From positions 3,355,141 through 3,419,140 of the forward strand of contig CAWJSE010000002.1 of the NCBI GenBank assembly GCA_963845445.1: a stretch of 64,000 nucleotides of DNA, read 5' to 3'. Of this stretch, positions 17,672 to 27,784 are shown piece after piece (positions within the stretch are counted from its first letter, which is position 1; every line of letters begins with the position of its first letter). The notes under the pieces are model-generated. The model was not told where the DNA came from. It searched no databases and saw only the letters and a list, made by a program, of their open reading frames with translations. The position numbers and the translations under genes are program-made. This stretch comes from JABDBL01 sp963845445. Its GTDB lineage: Bacteria; Cyanobacteriota; Vampirovibrionia; Obscuribacterales; Obscuribacteraceae.

Positions 17672-17950
17672 TTAGTCATAATCAACTATTTCCACACCGT
17701 AAACACCATCTTCTTTCCATTCAAAACAAATTCGCCATTTATCATTTACACGAATGCTGCGCTGATTACCTCTATCGGCTTTCAATTTTTCGAGCCTCAA
17801 ACTAGGCACCGCTAATAAATCTGCTAATGTTCTTGCTTGATTGAGAAGTCTGAGTTTGTTACGTGCGGACTTTTCAATAGGTTGAAAACGAAGTACTCTC
17901 TTCTGACTGAATAATGACTGAGTATCTTTGCATTTGAAGGACTTAATCAT
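17672..17950 (-). CDS. higB: HigB-type toxin (RelE superfamily mRNA interferase)
   Basis: 92 residues: MIKSFKCKDTQSLF, LEKLKADRGNQRSIRVNDKW and RICFEWKEDGVYGVEIVDY are the standard RelE/HigB segments of ribosome-dependent mRNA cleavage. It leads the higBA operon. The upstream region holds CATACGTC-type short inverted repeats that could be its operator, but that is inference. Confidence 0.9.
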   Translation of the reverse strand: MIKSFKCKDTQSLFSQKRVLRFQPIEKSARNKLRLLNQARTLADLLAVPSLRLEKLKADRGNQRSIRVNDKWRICFEWKEDGVYGVEIVDYD

Positions 17951-18076
17951 TGGTAAATTGTATTACATTAGACGTCATACGTCAAGTGTATAACTATGTC
18001 ACATCATAGTCACATTGCCCCACAAAGAAACTTCAGTCGCGGTAAAATCGACCAACAGCCAAAGGACAGCTAGCAG

Positions 18077-19147
18077 ATGACAACCGAAGCCCAAACATCT
18101 AAACAAGCCAGCGAATCTAAAAATTCTTCTACCAAAATTCAGCCCATTATACTGACTGGCGACCGTCCTACAGGACCATTACATCTGGGGCATTATGTTG
18201 GTTCATTGCGGCAAAGAGTGGCTTTGCAGAATGAGTACAAGACTTTTGTCATGATTGCAGATGCCCAGGCTCTTACCGATAATGCCAATAATCCTGACAA
18301 GATCCGCGAGAATATTTTGGAAGTAACGCTCGATTATTTGGCGGTTGGCATTGACCCTAAGCACACCACTATTTTCATTCAGTCGCTTGTTTCAGAGCTG
18401 GCTGAATTGACCATGTATTACCTTAACTTGGTTACCATTGCCCGCGTTCAGCGCAATCCTACTGTAAAAGATGAGATCAAACAGCGCGGTTATTCAGGCG
18501 AAAGTGTGCCCACCGGATTTGTTTGTTATCCCATTAGCCAGGCGGCAGACATCACTGCCTTTAAGGCTAATTTGGTGCCAGTGGGCAGCGACCAAGTGCC
18601 TATGATTGAGATGGCAGTGGAGATTGTGCGCAGCTTTAACCGCACCTATAATTGTGACGTACTAGTTGAACCAAAAGCAGGATTGTCAGAAATAACCAGA
18701 CTGCCCGGCACCGATGGTGGTGGCAAGATGAGCAAATCGTTGGGCAACGTTATTTCGCTTGGTGATAGTGCAGACACTGTCCAGAAAAAAATAAAAGGCA
18801 TGTACACAGACCCCAATCACTTGCGTGTGGAAGATCCAGGCACAGTGGAAGGCAACCCAGTGTTTGCTTATCTAGATGCTTTCGATAAAGACAAAGAAGG
18901 GCTAGAGGCAATGAAAGCCCATTACCGCCGGGGTGGCTTGGGCGATACTGTGGTAAAGAAGCGCTTGACTGAAGTGCTTCTGGCTGAATTAGATCCTATC
19001 CGCACCCGTCGAGAAGCATTTGCTAAAGATCCTGCCCAGGTAATGCGCATTGTTGAAGAGGGCACCAAAGTAGCTCGTGCTGCCGCTGCGCAAACCCTGA
19101 AAGAAGTGCGGCAGGCTATGCGTATTGATTATTTTGGTAGTAAATAA
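18077..19147 (+). CDS. trpS: Tryptophanyl-tRNA synthetase
   Basis: Charges tRNA-Trp. 356 residues, full length. Class I signatures: HLGH at 36-39 and KMSKS at 217-221 within GTDGGGKMSKSLGN. VPVGSDQVPMIEMA and the C-terminal helical domain are intact. The first 20 residues (Thr, Ser, Lys and Gln-rich) are an extension not needed for catalysis. The ATG at 18077 follows AAAGGA. Parts of this gene are repeated at 17064 and 34341. Charging of tRNA-Trp is also what the trp leader peptide in this window senses. Confidence 0.95.
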   Translation: MTTEAQTSKQASESKNSSTKIQPIILTGDRPTGPLHLGHYVGSLRQRVALQNEYKTFVMIADAQALTDNANNPDKIRENILEVTLDYLAVGIDPKHTTIFIQSLVSELAELTMYYLNLVTIARVQRNPTVKDEIKQRGYSGESVPTGFVCYPISQAADITAFKANLVPVGSDQVPMIEMAVEIVRSFNRTYNCDVLVEPKAGLSEITRLPGTDGGGKMSKSLGNVISLGDSADTVQKKIKGMYTDPNHLRVEDPGTVEGNPVFAYLDAFDKDKEGLEAMKAHYRRGGLGDTVVKKRLTEVLLAELDPIRTRREAFAKDPAQVMRIVEEGTKVARAAAAQTLKEVRQAMRIDYFGSK

Positions 19148-19161
19148 ATCGCTTTAACACA

Positions 19162-19267
19162 TTACTCAAAGAGCGGGGCAAGCTTGGCCAGCACTTCGTC
19201 CATAATTGCCACTGGCACAGTCTCAAGCTTCTGTGTACCAAGGGCATCAAGATCAAGGATGCGTGGC
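19162..19267 (-). pseudogene. C-terminal fragment of a mazF-like toxin
   Basis: Encodes the last 35 residues (LDLDALGTQKLETVPVAIMD, then EVLAKLAPLFE) of the MazF/PemK toxin whose fuller copy is at 34740. It lies immediately after trpS in the same arrangement as there. Its C-terminal end is the canonical form, whereas the 34740 copy is altered over its last ten or so codons. Confidence 0.8.
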
Positions 19268-19441
19268 AGCCGTCAGCTGTTATCAATATTCTTTGCGTTG
19301 ATGGATAGGCTCGCCTACCCATTGAATACCACCAGCTGCGAATGGTCGAACAGCAAACGTTGCAGCGTCACTTTCTGTACCTCCTGTTATCATTGATAGC
19401 TCTAGCACAGTATACAAGCAGGATGCTATCATGACTTGAAT

Positions 19442-20483
19442 ATGCTAACCTCACTACAAAAACCAAAACGATTGACTAAAGGCGATAAAATAGCCGTTCT
19501 TGCCCCCTCAGGGTGTGGTTCTGCTATCTTCCCACATAGGGTAGAAAGGGGCTCATCTGTGCTAGAAAACATTGGTTTTGTGGTTGAGCTTTATCCAACA
19601 TTGAAGAAAAGCTATTACGGCAGTGCGGGTACGGCTAGCGAACGAGCAGCCGATCTTCATCGTGCTTTTGAAGATAAATCCGTTACTGTAATCCTGGCGG
19701 CTATTGGTGGCATATCACTCAATGAAGTATTGCCCTTACTAAATTACGATCTGATCAAAAGAAACCCAAAAATATTCTGCGGCTATTCGGATAATACACT
19801 TTTGCATTTTGCTCTTGCTAGCCAAGCCAATCTCGTTTCTTTCTACGGTCCGTGCCTAATGACTCAGTTCGCCGAATATCCTGCACCTTTGCCTTACACA
19901 ATTGAAAGCTTTATGAGTACATTAATGGGTGAGCAACCTAAGGCTATATTGAAATCGTCTCATTGGACAGATGAAATTTTAAATTGGTTTGAAAAGCTTG
20001 ATCTTACTCGCCCGCGTGCTTTAATTGCCAATACAGATGGGCATCTCTGGCTGCGTGAAGGTAAATGTCAGGCACCTATTATCGCCGGTTGTCTGCATAG
20101 TTTATTGCAATTAAAAGGGACTAAATATTCTCCGGATTACAACAATAAAATTTTAGCTCTAGATTTTTCGGAGGGCATAGAAAATTTTGCCAAGGGTTTT
20201 CCTTTAGGTTATGTCGCCTCACAGTTAGCTGATTTAGCTATGTCCCAAATATTTTCCCAAATTAGTGGTCTTGTTTTAGGTAGCGCCATTTGGCTATAGT
20301 ACCGAAGGAAGAGAAGAGTTTATAGCAATGGTTAAGCGGCAGACGCAAAACTATAATTTTCCGATCCTCGCCAATGTCAATATAGGACATGCCGATCCTA
20401 TAATTACACTGCCACTGGGCGTCCAATGTGAGCTGAACTCTCAGCAAAATATTTTTCATTTATTGGAAGCAGGCGTCTCTTAA
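19442..20483 (+). CDS. MccF-like serine peptidase (LD-carboxypeptidase family S66), frameshifted
   Basis: S66 peptidase related to MccF, which cleaves the aminoacyl-nucleotide bond of microcin C. The frame from ATG 19442 (or TTG 19436) runs to a stop at 20299. The missing C-terminus continues in the next frame (FPILANVNIGHADPIITLPL) to 20483, so about 347 residues once a single extra base near 20280 is removed. Nucleophile Ser lies in FCGYSDNTLL and the catalytic His in NIGHADP. It is close kin of the GC-rich copy at 27785 despite very different base composition. AT-rich, and probably native. Confidence 0.85.
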
Positions 20484-20599
20484 AAGATTTATACTCTGGA
20501 TACGAATAAAAAAAACAGTGAAAGCGCACAACTTCATATCGTGCGCTTTCACTGCCCATCCCCAATAAAGCAGCATGTAATAGAGCTGTTGGAATGGAA

Positions 20600-21034
20600 T
20601 CACTCATTCCAGTTGACGATGAGCGCGATATCGTGACCGGTACCATGGTAGCGCTCGATCATCCGCCACTGCGCACCGAGAACCTGAGGGCATCCTTCCT
20701 TCGTCATCCTGAGAATCGCCAGCGCTTTCTTGCGATGTGACCTCTCGCCTTCGATTGGCCCTTCGAGTTGAGCTGTGTCGATCTCCTTGATCAACGCAGC
20801 CGAGGTCGAAGGCTGGACATGCGAATTTAGGAGGTCGCTGTACCTCAGGATGGCCGTCTCGGATTCACTACTAGCGGCCGCGACGCGTGTCACCGAAGGG
20901 ACGCGGTCGAGAATTTCTCGCGACCGGCGTCGAGCGTCCTGCCAAAAAACTTCTGGCGGTTCGGCTTCCTGCAAATGGAATTCAGCGCGAGCCGTTCGCG
21001 TAAGGCGTTTGAGTTCCCCGATGTCGATCTTCAC
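20600..21034 (-). CDS. Hypothetical protein at the 3' end of the aaRS cluster
   Basis: 144 residues, separated here from the MetRS frame that runs into it. A GTG at 21034 has AAGGAG six bases ahead, and MetRS homology ends before it. The sequence is helical and charged in the first half (KIDIGELKRLTRTARAEFHL, SREILDRVPSVTRVAA). Near the C-terminus EGERSHRKKALAILRMTKEG and YHGTGHDIALIVNW suggest a second alpha-beta part. No family recognised. It is the last gene of the seven-gene codirectional cluster and may be a partner of the synthetases. Confidence 0.65.
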   Translation of the reverse strand: MKIDIGELKRLTRTARAEFHLQEAEPPEVFWQDARRRSREILDRVPSVTRVAAASSESETAILRYSDLLNSHVQPSTSAALIKEIDTAQLEGPIEGERSHRKKALAILRMTKEGCPQVLGAQWRMIERYHGTGHDIALIVNWNE

Positions 21035-21107
21035 CCTTCGCTCCTTATACCGTGAGTCTGTTGAAACTGGATCCACGATGAGGTTATCTGTTTGGCAAAC
21101 CGAGCGC

Positions 21108-22822
21108 CTAGTCTCCCGCCGCTCCACCAAACCGCTCTGTCCAATCAGCGATCTCCACACCCTCGACCTTGCGGAAGAGAATAGGAGGCTGGGAGATCTC
21201 GTGCCTGGAGGCAAGACCGATAGAATCTCGGCGATTGTACCCTTTGGCCACCCAATAGGGCCATTCTTTTCGCCGAGCGAGGAGAGGATGGAGATTGCGG
21301 TACTTGGAATGATAGGATAAGCGACAAGTGCCATCAATCGGCAAAGGTTGAGACCAATCCGAATGATAGCCGCCGCTCGGTCTTGGTCCGTCTTGATCAC
21401 CTTCCATGGAGCAGCGGCGGAGAGATACTCGTTCGCGATCACCCAAATCGCTCGCGTGCCAGCGGCGATTCGGCGAAATTCCATCCGCTCATGATGTTCT
21501 TGAAGTGCCCTAAGCTGTTCATCGAGTTGTGAAAAGAGCGCGGTTTCTGCTTCGTCCAGGGCACCTCCTGCTGGAACTGTCGATCCAAAGTTGTGCTTGC
21601 ACAAACTCGTGACTCGATTCACGAAATTTCCAAGCACGTCTGCGAGGTCTTTGTTGACGGTCGCCTGGAATTGCGACCAGGTGAACGACGAGTCGGAATT
21701 CTCCGGTGCGTGGGCAATCAGGTACCAACGCCAGTAGTCCTGCGGCAGCAGTGTAAGCGCCTGATCCATAAACACACCCCGCTTGCGCGAGGTAGAGAAT
21801 TTGCCGCCGTACCAGTTGAGCCAGTTGAAGGCTTTCAGGTCATTGACTGTCCTCCAGGGCTCTTGCGAGCCGAAAAGAGTGACCGGGAAACTGACGGTGT
21901 GGAAGGCCACGTTATCCTTGCCCATGAATTGAACATAACGGACATCGGGCTGCTGTCCGTCCTGCCGCCACCAAAGCCTCCAGTCTCCTCCTGTTGCACG
22001 GGCCCATTGTTGCGTGGCGCTGATGTAAGCGATTGGCGCGTCAAACCAGACGTAGAAGACCTTGTGCTCGAAGCTAGGACGGACTGCCCCGCCGCGCATG
22101 ACCGGCACACCCCACACCAGATCACGAGTAATGGCGCGATCTTTAAGCCCCTCATCGAGCCATTTGTAGGCGATGGAACGTGCCAGTTGTGTCCACGTAG
22201 TTTGTGTGTCGATCCAGGACCTGAGTCGGTCCTGCATCGTTGATTGGAGAAGGTACAGGTGACGGGTTTCCCGAATTTCGAGATTCCTCGAGCCGGAAAC
22301 GACTGAACGGGGGTTGATCAGATCGACGGGGTCGAGAAGAGATCCGCAGCGATCACACTGGTCACCCCGAGCAGTATCATATCCGCAGCGCGGACATTCG
22401 CCTTCGACGTACCTATCTGGAAGGAAGCGATTGTCGTCGATGGAGTAGATCTGGTGCGCGGTTCGTTCTTCGATAAGACCATTGTCCTCCAATTGTTCGG
22501 CGAAATGCTGCGTCAAGACATGATTCTCCGGGCTAGACGAACGCCCAAAGTAATCGAATGAGAGGGAGAATCCACTATAGACTTCCCTCTGAATGAGATG
22601 TTGCTCGTCACAGTACTCGCGCGGCGTCTGTCCACTTTCGAGCGCAGCGAGCTCCGCGGGTGTGCCGTGTTCATCAGTAGCGCAGATGAACAAGACATCG
22701 TGTCCTTGCATACGCCGGAATCGTGCATGAACATCTGCTGGCAGCATGGAACCAACCAGATTGCCGAGATGTTTCACCCCGTTGATGTACGGAAGAGCCG
22801 AGGTAATTAGTATCTGTGCCAT
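21108..22822 (-). CDS. metG: Methionyl-tRNA synthetase, single-base frameshift near the 3' end
   Basis: Class I synthetase of about 571 residues. The HIGH-type motif is HLGN (18-21), a zinc knuckle is CPRCG...CDRCG, and the KMSKS-type motif is KFSTSR, the variant common in one MetRS subfamily. The ordinary C-terminus (HEISQPPILFRKVEGVEIAD) is in another frame and stops at 21108. Adding one G to the GG near 21204 restores it. The long uninterrupted reading to 20600 is therefore an artefact joining MetRS to the next gene. ATG 22822 has a weak GGAGG. GC-rich, and probably a second MetRS besides a native one. Confidence 0.88.
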
Positions 22823-22885
22823 CGAATGCCCTCCGGTTTGCTGGTGAGTCGGTCCAAGTCTACGGATCTGACTTGCATTCCATCT

Positions 22886-24043
22886 TCATGGACGGCAGAT
22901 AGTTTCGATCAGTTGTCCCTCCGAATCTTGCCTTGAGTGCGAACGATCACGATTTGCGAGACTGAAAGTTTCACCATCGACCTTAAGTTTCCACGGGGCG
23001 CCGATATAATCTGCAAATGCCGCGCGATCGCCAAGCGGAATGTTGTGACGGTCGTCGGTGATGACGCGTTGGTTGAACGTTTGCAGCCGGGACGTAATGC
23101 GTGTAGCGGCATCGGTGTCCCTCTCGGCCTTGGGAATGATGACGACATCTGCAGGACGCACGAGCTCGGGAAGATTGAACCCAAGGGCGTCTCTATTGGT
23201 ATCGAAGACGACATAGAACAGTCGCTGAACGCCAATCGCGTAGGTTGTCATCTTGATCCTGCGCTTCTTGTTGAGCCTGTCTTGAAATCGAGCCGAAAGC
23301 TTGCCGCTGGGGCAATAGTGGTAGGCCATTGCCATGCTTAGGGCTTTGACTCGTTTGTCTGGATCAAGCTCTGGAATTGCGAGGCTCTCTCCCTCCTTTG
23401 CTTCGTAAAAGAGTTCGAACGCCATGCCCTTGCGCTCGAGGCAGGTTTTCACCTTGATGCCTAATGTACCAAAGATCTCCGACGTCAGGGTTTCGAAGAG
23501 ATGAAGTGACGCGGCCACGCCATGGTCATCAGCTTCGATGGTAGTGCCAACGAACGTCTGAAATTGGCGCGTCTTGAGCATTCCACGCGCATCGCTGACG
23601 TTGCGGAACATATCAACGTGATAGCAGAACCTAATTGGCAACTGACGATGTGACAGCAACTGCACCGCCAAGAGGTCGTCGATGATAGGTTCAGGTGTGA
23701 ACAAGAGATGATAGCCGGTCATATCCCCACCCAGAAGCATCATCTTGTCCTTGAAACCCGGCTCAATCTCTTGTCCTCCGTCGAGGATGGCATCTTGAAC
23801 GATAGTCGGCATGCTGATTTGGCAGAGTCCACTCCTGACGGCGTGCTGATTGATGACATTGCGAATGCCCTCAAGCACCATTTGCCCAAGAGGGAGATAA
23901 AACGGAACGCTCGGTTCTCGGAAGTAGCAAAAGCATCCCGCTTCAAGCAACCTCGAGGTTGGCCGCCTTGACCAGTCGTTTGGAATCGCCAGCTTCTCCC
24001 GGCAGGGGTGCTTGGGAAGAAATGGCTGCTTGGACAGCTGCAT
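22886..24043 (-). CDS. Prolyl-tRNA synthetase-like class II synthetase, divergent
   Basis: 385 residues from ATG 24043, chosen because GGGAGG stands just ahead. The longer readings overlap the LeuRS 3' end. Motif 1 region: SRLLEAG...FYLPLGQMVLEGIRNV. Motif 2 region: MFRNVSDARGMLKTRQFQTF. Motif 3: YAIGVQRLFYVVFDTN, followed by an anticodon-binding fold (PADVVIIPKAERDTDAATRI). The motif 2 R-x-E signature of ProRS reads Arg-Asn-Val, and the large bacterial editing insertion is absent, so substrate and function are doubtful. It may be a resistant, regulatory or biosynthetic paralogue. Fourth synthetase-related gene of the cluster by position from the right. Confidence 0.75.
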   Translation of the reverse strand: MQLSKQPFLPKHPCREKLAIPNDWSRRPTSRLLEAGCFCYFREPSVPFYLPLGQMVLEGIRNVINQHAVRSGLCQISMPTIVQDAILDGGQEIEPGFKDKMMLLGGDMTGYHLLFTPEPIIDDLLAVQLLSHRQLPIRFCYHVDMFRNVSDARGMLKTRQFQTFVGTTIEADDHGVAASLHLFETLTSEIFGTLGIKVKTCLERKGMAFELFYEAKEGESLAIPELDPDKRVKALSMAMAYHYCPSGKLSARFQDRLNKKRRIKMTTYAIGVQRLFYVVFDTNRDALGFNLPELVRPADVVIIPKAERDTDAATRITSRLQTFNQRVITDDRHNIPLGDRAAFADYIGAPWKLKVDGETFSLANRDRSHSRQDSEGQLIETICRP

Positions 24044-24165
24044 ACAACCCTCCCACAGCGCAGTTAAAGAGGTCGTCGGGCCAGTGGTCCGACCCGACGA
24101 CGCTTCTGGAAAGATGGTGCGGTCAATCACCGCTACCATCCCGCTTTTGACAATGAGCTTGGGCT

Positions 24166-26787
24166 TTACTTCACCACGACGTTGACGAGCTTCTTGGGCA
24201 CAACGATTACCCTCAGCACCTGCTTGCCCTCGAGAGATTCTCCGACAGGGACACTGCCGAGCGCCAGGTTTTTGAGGGCATCGTCGTCGCAATCAGCCGG
24301 AGCCTGAATGCGGTCACGGATCTTGCCGTTGACCTGGACGACGATCGTGATCTCTTCCTCAGCGCACGTAGCCGGATCGAAGTCAGGCCAGGCGTTTTGA
24401 TAGAGACAACTGTTATAGCCCAGACGCGACCACAGTTCGTCCGCGAGATGTGGGACAAACGGTGAAGTGACGGGCACGAGCTTGGCCAGGACTTCCGAAA
24501 TGACTACTCCGTTGCCCTCGCCGTTTACCAGCGCTTCCGGCTGGCAATAGGCGTACAGTTGGTTCGTCAATTCCATCAACGCCGCGACTGCGGTATTGAA
24601 CTGAAAGTTCTCGAGGTCCTCTGCGATCTTGCGGATTGTCTGGTGGAGCTTGCGCCGCACCTTCCTTTCGGTGGTGGTGAGATTGGCCGGGTCGAGCCGT
24701 TCCTGCCAGGTGGAATTGAACCTTGGGATGGCGGCGACAGTCCATCGCCAGAGCCGATTGATGAAGCGTGAAGCTCCAACCAGTCCTTGCTCGGACCACT
24801 GGACGTTGTCTTCGAACGGAGCGACAAACATCACGTAGAGGCGGACGCTGTCAGCACCGTTGTTCGAGATGACCTCGTCCGGTTTGATGCCGTTGCCCTT
24901 GGACTTGGACATCTTAGCCCAGCGCCAGATGACGTCTTTCTCGTCCATCTGTGCCAGTTCATCCGGCTTGACGATAATCCAGTCGATAACCTGCTCGTCG
25001 TCATCCCCCGGATTCAGTTCGTGAGGGCGCGGTCGCCGGCCAGGAGTCCAGGCCAGCATCGTGCCCTGATTGCGCAGAGCGCGAAACGGCTCGGTGAAGC
25101 CGATCAGCTCGGCGTCGTACATGACCTTGGTCCAGAACCGTGCGTACAACAGATGCATAACGGCATGTTCTGTACCACCAGTATAGAGATCCACCGGCAG
25201 CCAGTGGTCCAGCTTCACACGCGACGCGAATGCCGTCCGATTGTTCGGATCGGCGTAGCGCAGGAAATACCAGGAAGAGCAGGCGAAACCGCCCATGGTG
25301 TCGGTCTCTCGTCGAGCATCATCTCCGCAAGTGGGGCATTTGGTATTGACGAACTCCGCAATCGTGGCCAGCGGAGACTCGCCCGTGCCCGAGGGCTGGA
25401 AGTGCTCCACTTCCGGGAGCAGGACAGGAAGTTGATTTTCCGGCACCGGCACTTCGCCGCATTGCGGGCAGTGCACGATGGGAATAGGCGCGCCCCAGTA
25501 CCGCTGGCGACTAATCAGCCAGTCGCGCAACTTGTACGTGGTGCGACGCTGACCGAGACTTGACGCCTCCAGCCAGTCGATGAAGCGGCCGATGGTCTCC
25601 GAATTGTTGGGAAGTCCGTTGAATTCTCCAGAGTTAACAGTTATACCCTCATCTGGCAACGCTTGGGTCATCTCGTCAGCTGAAGTTGGACCGCCCTCTG
25701 TGTGATAGACCAAACGGATCGGCAGATCGTACTTCCTGGCGAACTCGAAGTCTCGTTGATCATGTGCCGGAACGGCCATCACCGCTCCGGTACCGTAGCT
25801 GGCGAGCACGTAGTCCGCGAGCCAGATGGGCACTCGCTCGCCGTTGACAGGGTTGACTGCATAGGCTCCGGTGAAGACGCCCGTGAACGTCCTCTCCGTG
25901 CTTTGGCGCTGGATCTCCGTGGTGCGAAGCGCTTGTTGGACGTACTGTAAAACTGCCGCTCGCTGGTCCTCAGTTGTGATCTTCTCCACCAACGCATGTT
26001 CGGGTGCGATGCACATGAACGTGACACCGTAAATGGTGTCGGCACGGGTGGTGAAGACGTTGAGGATGTCGTCGGTGCCGTCAACGCTGAATAAGATCTG
26101 CGCGCCGTCGCTGCGCCCGATCCACTCGCGCTGCATCTGTTTGATACCGTCTGGCCATTCGAGCCCGTCGAGGTCGGCGGCCAGCCGATCGGCGTAGTCA
26201 GTAATCTTGAAGTACCATTGCGGCATCATGCGCTTCTCGATGAGAGTATCGCACCGCCAGCAACGGCTCTCATGTACCTCCTCGTTGGCGAGTCCCGTCT
26301 TGCACGACGGGCACCAATTGATGGCTGCGTTTGCGCGGTACGCCAAACCACGATGGAAGAGCAGCAGGAAGAACCACTGCGTCCAGTGGTAATATCCCGG
26401 ATCGGCCGTGTTAATCTCTCGCGTCCAGTCGTAGCTGAGTCCCAGGCGTTTCATGGTTCGGCGGAAGCTGTCAGCATAGTCCTGAACCATCGGGCCGGGA
26501 GTGCGTCCGCGTTTGATTGCCTCGTTCTCTGCCGGTTGCCCGAAGGCATCCCAACCGGTCGAATAGAGGACGTTGAAGCCGCGCATTGCCCTGTATCGGC
26601 AGAAGGCGTCGGTGGGCACGTAGTTCTTCACGTGTCCGCCGTGAAGGCCAGCGCCGGATGGATAGGGAAACATCTCCATGACGAAGAACTTGGGCCTGTC
26701 AGTCCTGTCCTGAGCTAGGTGAGTTCCGTCTGCCTCCCAACGGGCTTGCCACTTGGGCTCAATTGCGCGGAAGTCGTATTCTTCCAT
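24166..26787 (-). CDS. leuS: Leucyl-tRNA synthetase
   Basis: 873 residues, full bacterial length. The HIGH motif is in YPSGAGLHGGHVKNYV (about 41-56) and KMSKSKGNGIKPDEVI carries the second signature. Zinc-type cysteines are seen in CPSC...CWRC and CPQCGEVP...CPTCG, and the editing insertion (VFTTRADTIYG, GTGAVMAVPAHDQRD) is intact, so it should both charge and proofread. AATCTCC and similar upstream strings give only a weak ribosome site. GC-rich, like its neighbours. Given the context it may be a second, inhibitor-resistant LeuRS (compare AgnB2 of agrocin 84 producers), but the sequence alone does not show that. Confidence 0.95.
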   Translation of the reverse strand: MEEYDFRAIEPKWQARWEADGTHLAQDRTDRPKFFVMEMFPYPSGAGLHGGHVKNYVPTDAFCRYRAMRGFNVLYSTGWDAFGQPAENEAIKRGRTPGPMVQDYADSFRRTMKRLGLSYDWTREINTADPGYYHWTQWFFLLLFHRGLAYRANAAINWCPSCKTGLANEEVHESRCWRCDTLIEKRMMPQWYFKITDYADRLAADLDGLEWPDGIKQMQREWIGRSDGAQILFSVDGTDDILNVFTTRADTIYGVTFMCIAPEHALVEKITTEDQRAAVLQYVQQALRTTEIQRQSTERTFTGVFTGAYAVNPVNGERVPIWLADYVLASYGTGAVMAVPAHDQRDFEFARKYDLPIRLVYHTEGGPTSADEMTQALPDEGITVNSGEFNGLPNNSETIGRFIDWLEASSLGQRRTTYKLRDWLISRQRYWGAPIPIVHCPQCGEVPVPENQLPVLLPEVEHFQPSGTGESPLATIAEFVNTKCPTCGDDARRETDTMGGFACSSWYFLRYADPNNRTAFASRVKLDHWLPVDLYTGGTEHAVMHLLYARFWTKVMYDAELIGFTEPFRALRNQGTMLAWTPGRRPRPHELNPGDDDEQVIDWIIVKPDELAQMDEKDVIWRWAKMSKSKGNGIKPDEVISNNGADSVRLYVMFVAPFEDNVQWSEQGLVGASRFINRLWRWTVAAIPRFNSTWQERLDPANLTTTERKVRRKLHQTIRKIAEDLENFQFNTAVAALMELTNQLYAYCQPEALVNGEGNGVVISEVLAKLVPVTSPFVPHLADELWSRLGYNSCLYQNAWPDFDPATCAEEEITIVVQVNGKIRDRIQAPADCDDDALKNLALGSVPVGESLEGKQVLRVIVVPKKLVNVVVK

Positions 26788-26882
26788 AATCTCCTCGGTG
26801 TGTAAGGTGGTTTTGAACCACGACGATTTTAATCACTACCTTGATCAACCAGCGCTATCTTAGCGCCGTTGTGCTCCAAATC

Positions 26883-27749
26883 TCAAGGCTCGACGTACTC
26901 CGACTGTTCACATTTGATTGCAGTGAACAGCTCTTCATCCATTGGGTTGTCCTCCTTCCTCAGCAGGATGATGGTGAATCCCATTTGAGCCAGGTTATCT
27001 CGGAAGATGTGCATGTATTCGCGGTAGCGGCGAGCCAGTATCCCGCGCGAGGACCCATCGAGATCGTTCAGATGCGCAGACGCCAGGATCTTGTCCGTAA
27101 AGTCATCGATCCGCGCGCTCGAGATGTCATCGAACTGGTAGTCTTCAACAAGAAACGGTTCGAGCCCATCCGAGACAAAGAACTTGAGCCAGTAGTTGCG
27201 GTAGTGAGGAGTGATCTGGACCTGGATGGCGTCGCTCACCCGACGCACGAGATCGGTCGGTGGCTCCTTCATGTAATACATGGGGACGGCGGCCAGGTAT
27301 TTGCCCCGCTTGAGGACACGACGGTATTCGCGCAACGCCTTTTCGCGATGGCTGACGAGCGAGGTCACGTTGCCGCAGAAGACCAGATCGAAGGAGTCAT
27401 CCGGCAACCGAAGGGCAGTGGCATCCGCTTGTTGAAAGCTGGCCAACTCGGTGACTTGGAAACGCTCCGCGCGAGCACGTGCCTCGTCGAGCGACATGGG
27501 GTTGATGTCGATTCCAGAGACGTGGGCACCGGTCATTCGCGCCAACTCGATGGCAGTGAAACCGGTGCTCGTGCCGATCTCGAGAACAGAGTGTCCGGGT
27601 CGAAGGAAGGTTGCCTGTGCAACTCGTCTCAGGGTCGCGATACCGCCCGGAGGACGATTCGTCTCCTTTGTGAGTCCGATGAGCTGATTGTAACTCATCT
27701 TGCTGATGTCGTCGGCAGTGATGGCTCCGACGGTACGAGCGATGGTCAT
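26883..27749 (-). CDS. Class I SAM-dependent methyltransferase
   Basis: 288 residues from ATG 27749 (CGGAG ahead); a longer reading to 27800 is less likely. SAM-binding motif I is VLEIGTSTGFTAIELARMTG with the acidic GIDINPMSL strand end, and FDLVFCGNVTSLVSHREKAL is the post-II region of Methyltransf_11-type enzymes. The C-terminal half (YRNYWLKFFVSDGLEPFLVE) is not recognised and may choose the substrate, which is unknown. It lies 35 bases after the MccF-like gene and 95 before LeuRS in one operon-like run. Confidence 0.88.
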   Translation of the reverse strand: MTIARTVGAITADDISKMSYNQLIGLTKETNRPPGGIATLRRVAQATFLRPGHSVLEIGTSTGFTAIELARMTGAHVSGIDINPMSLDEARARAERFQVTELASFQQADATALRLPDDSFDLVFCGNVTSLVSHREKALREYRRVLKRGKYLAAVPMYYMKEPPTDLVRRVSDAIQVQITPHYRNYWLKFFVSDGLEPFLVEDYQFDDISSARIDDFTDKILASAHLNDLDGSSRGILARRYREYMHIFRDNLAQMGFTIILLRKEDNPMDEELFTAIKCEQSEYVEP

Positions 27750-27784
27750 GTAGGGGCTCCGTGTTCGTAGATGTTGGTGACGGC

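Noticed and set aside
21593..22243. Long plus-strand frames opposite MetRS, LeuRS, the ProRS-like and AsnRS-like genes (also 24787-25563, 26841-27770, 28970-29929)
   Set aside because: Shadow frames of GC-rich genes; the minus-strand proteins show clear family motifs.
24787..25563. Insertion or decay inside LeuRS
   Set aside because: The LeuRS frame is continuous over 873 codons with all motifs in order.
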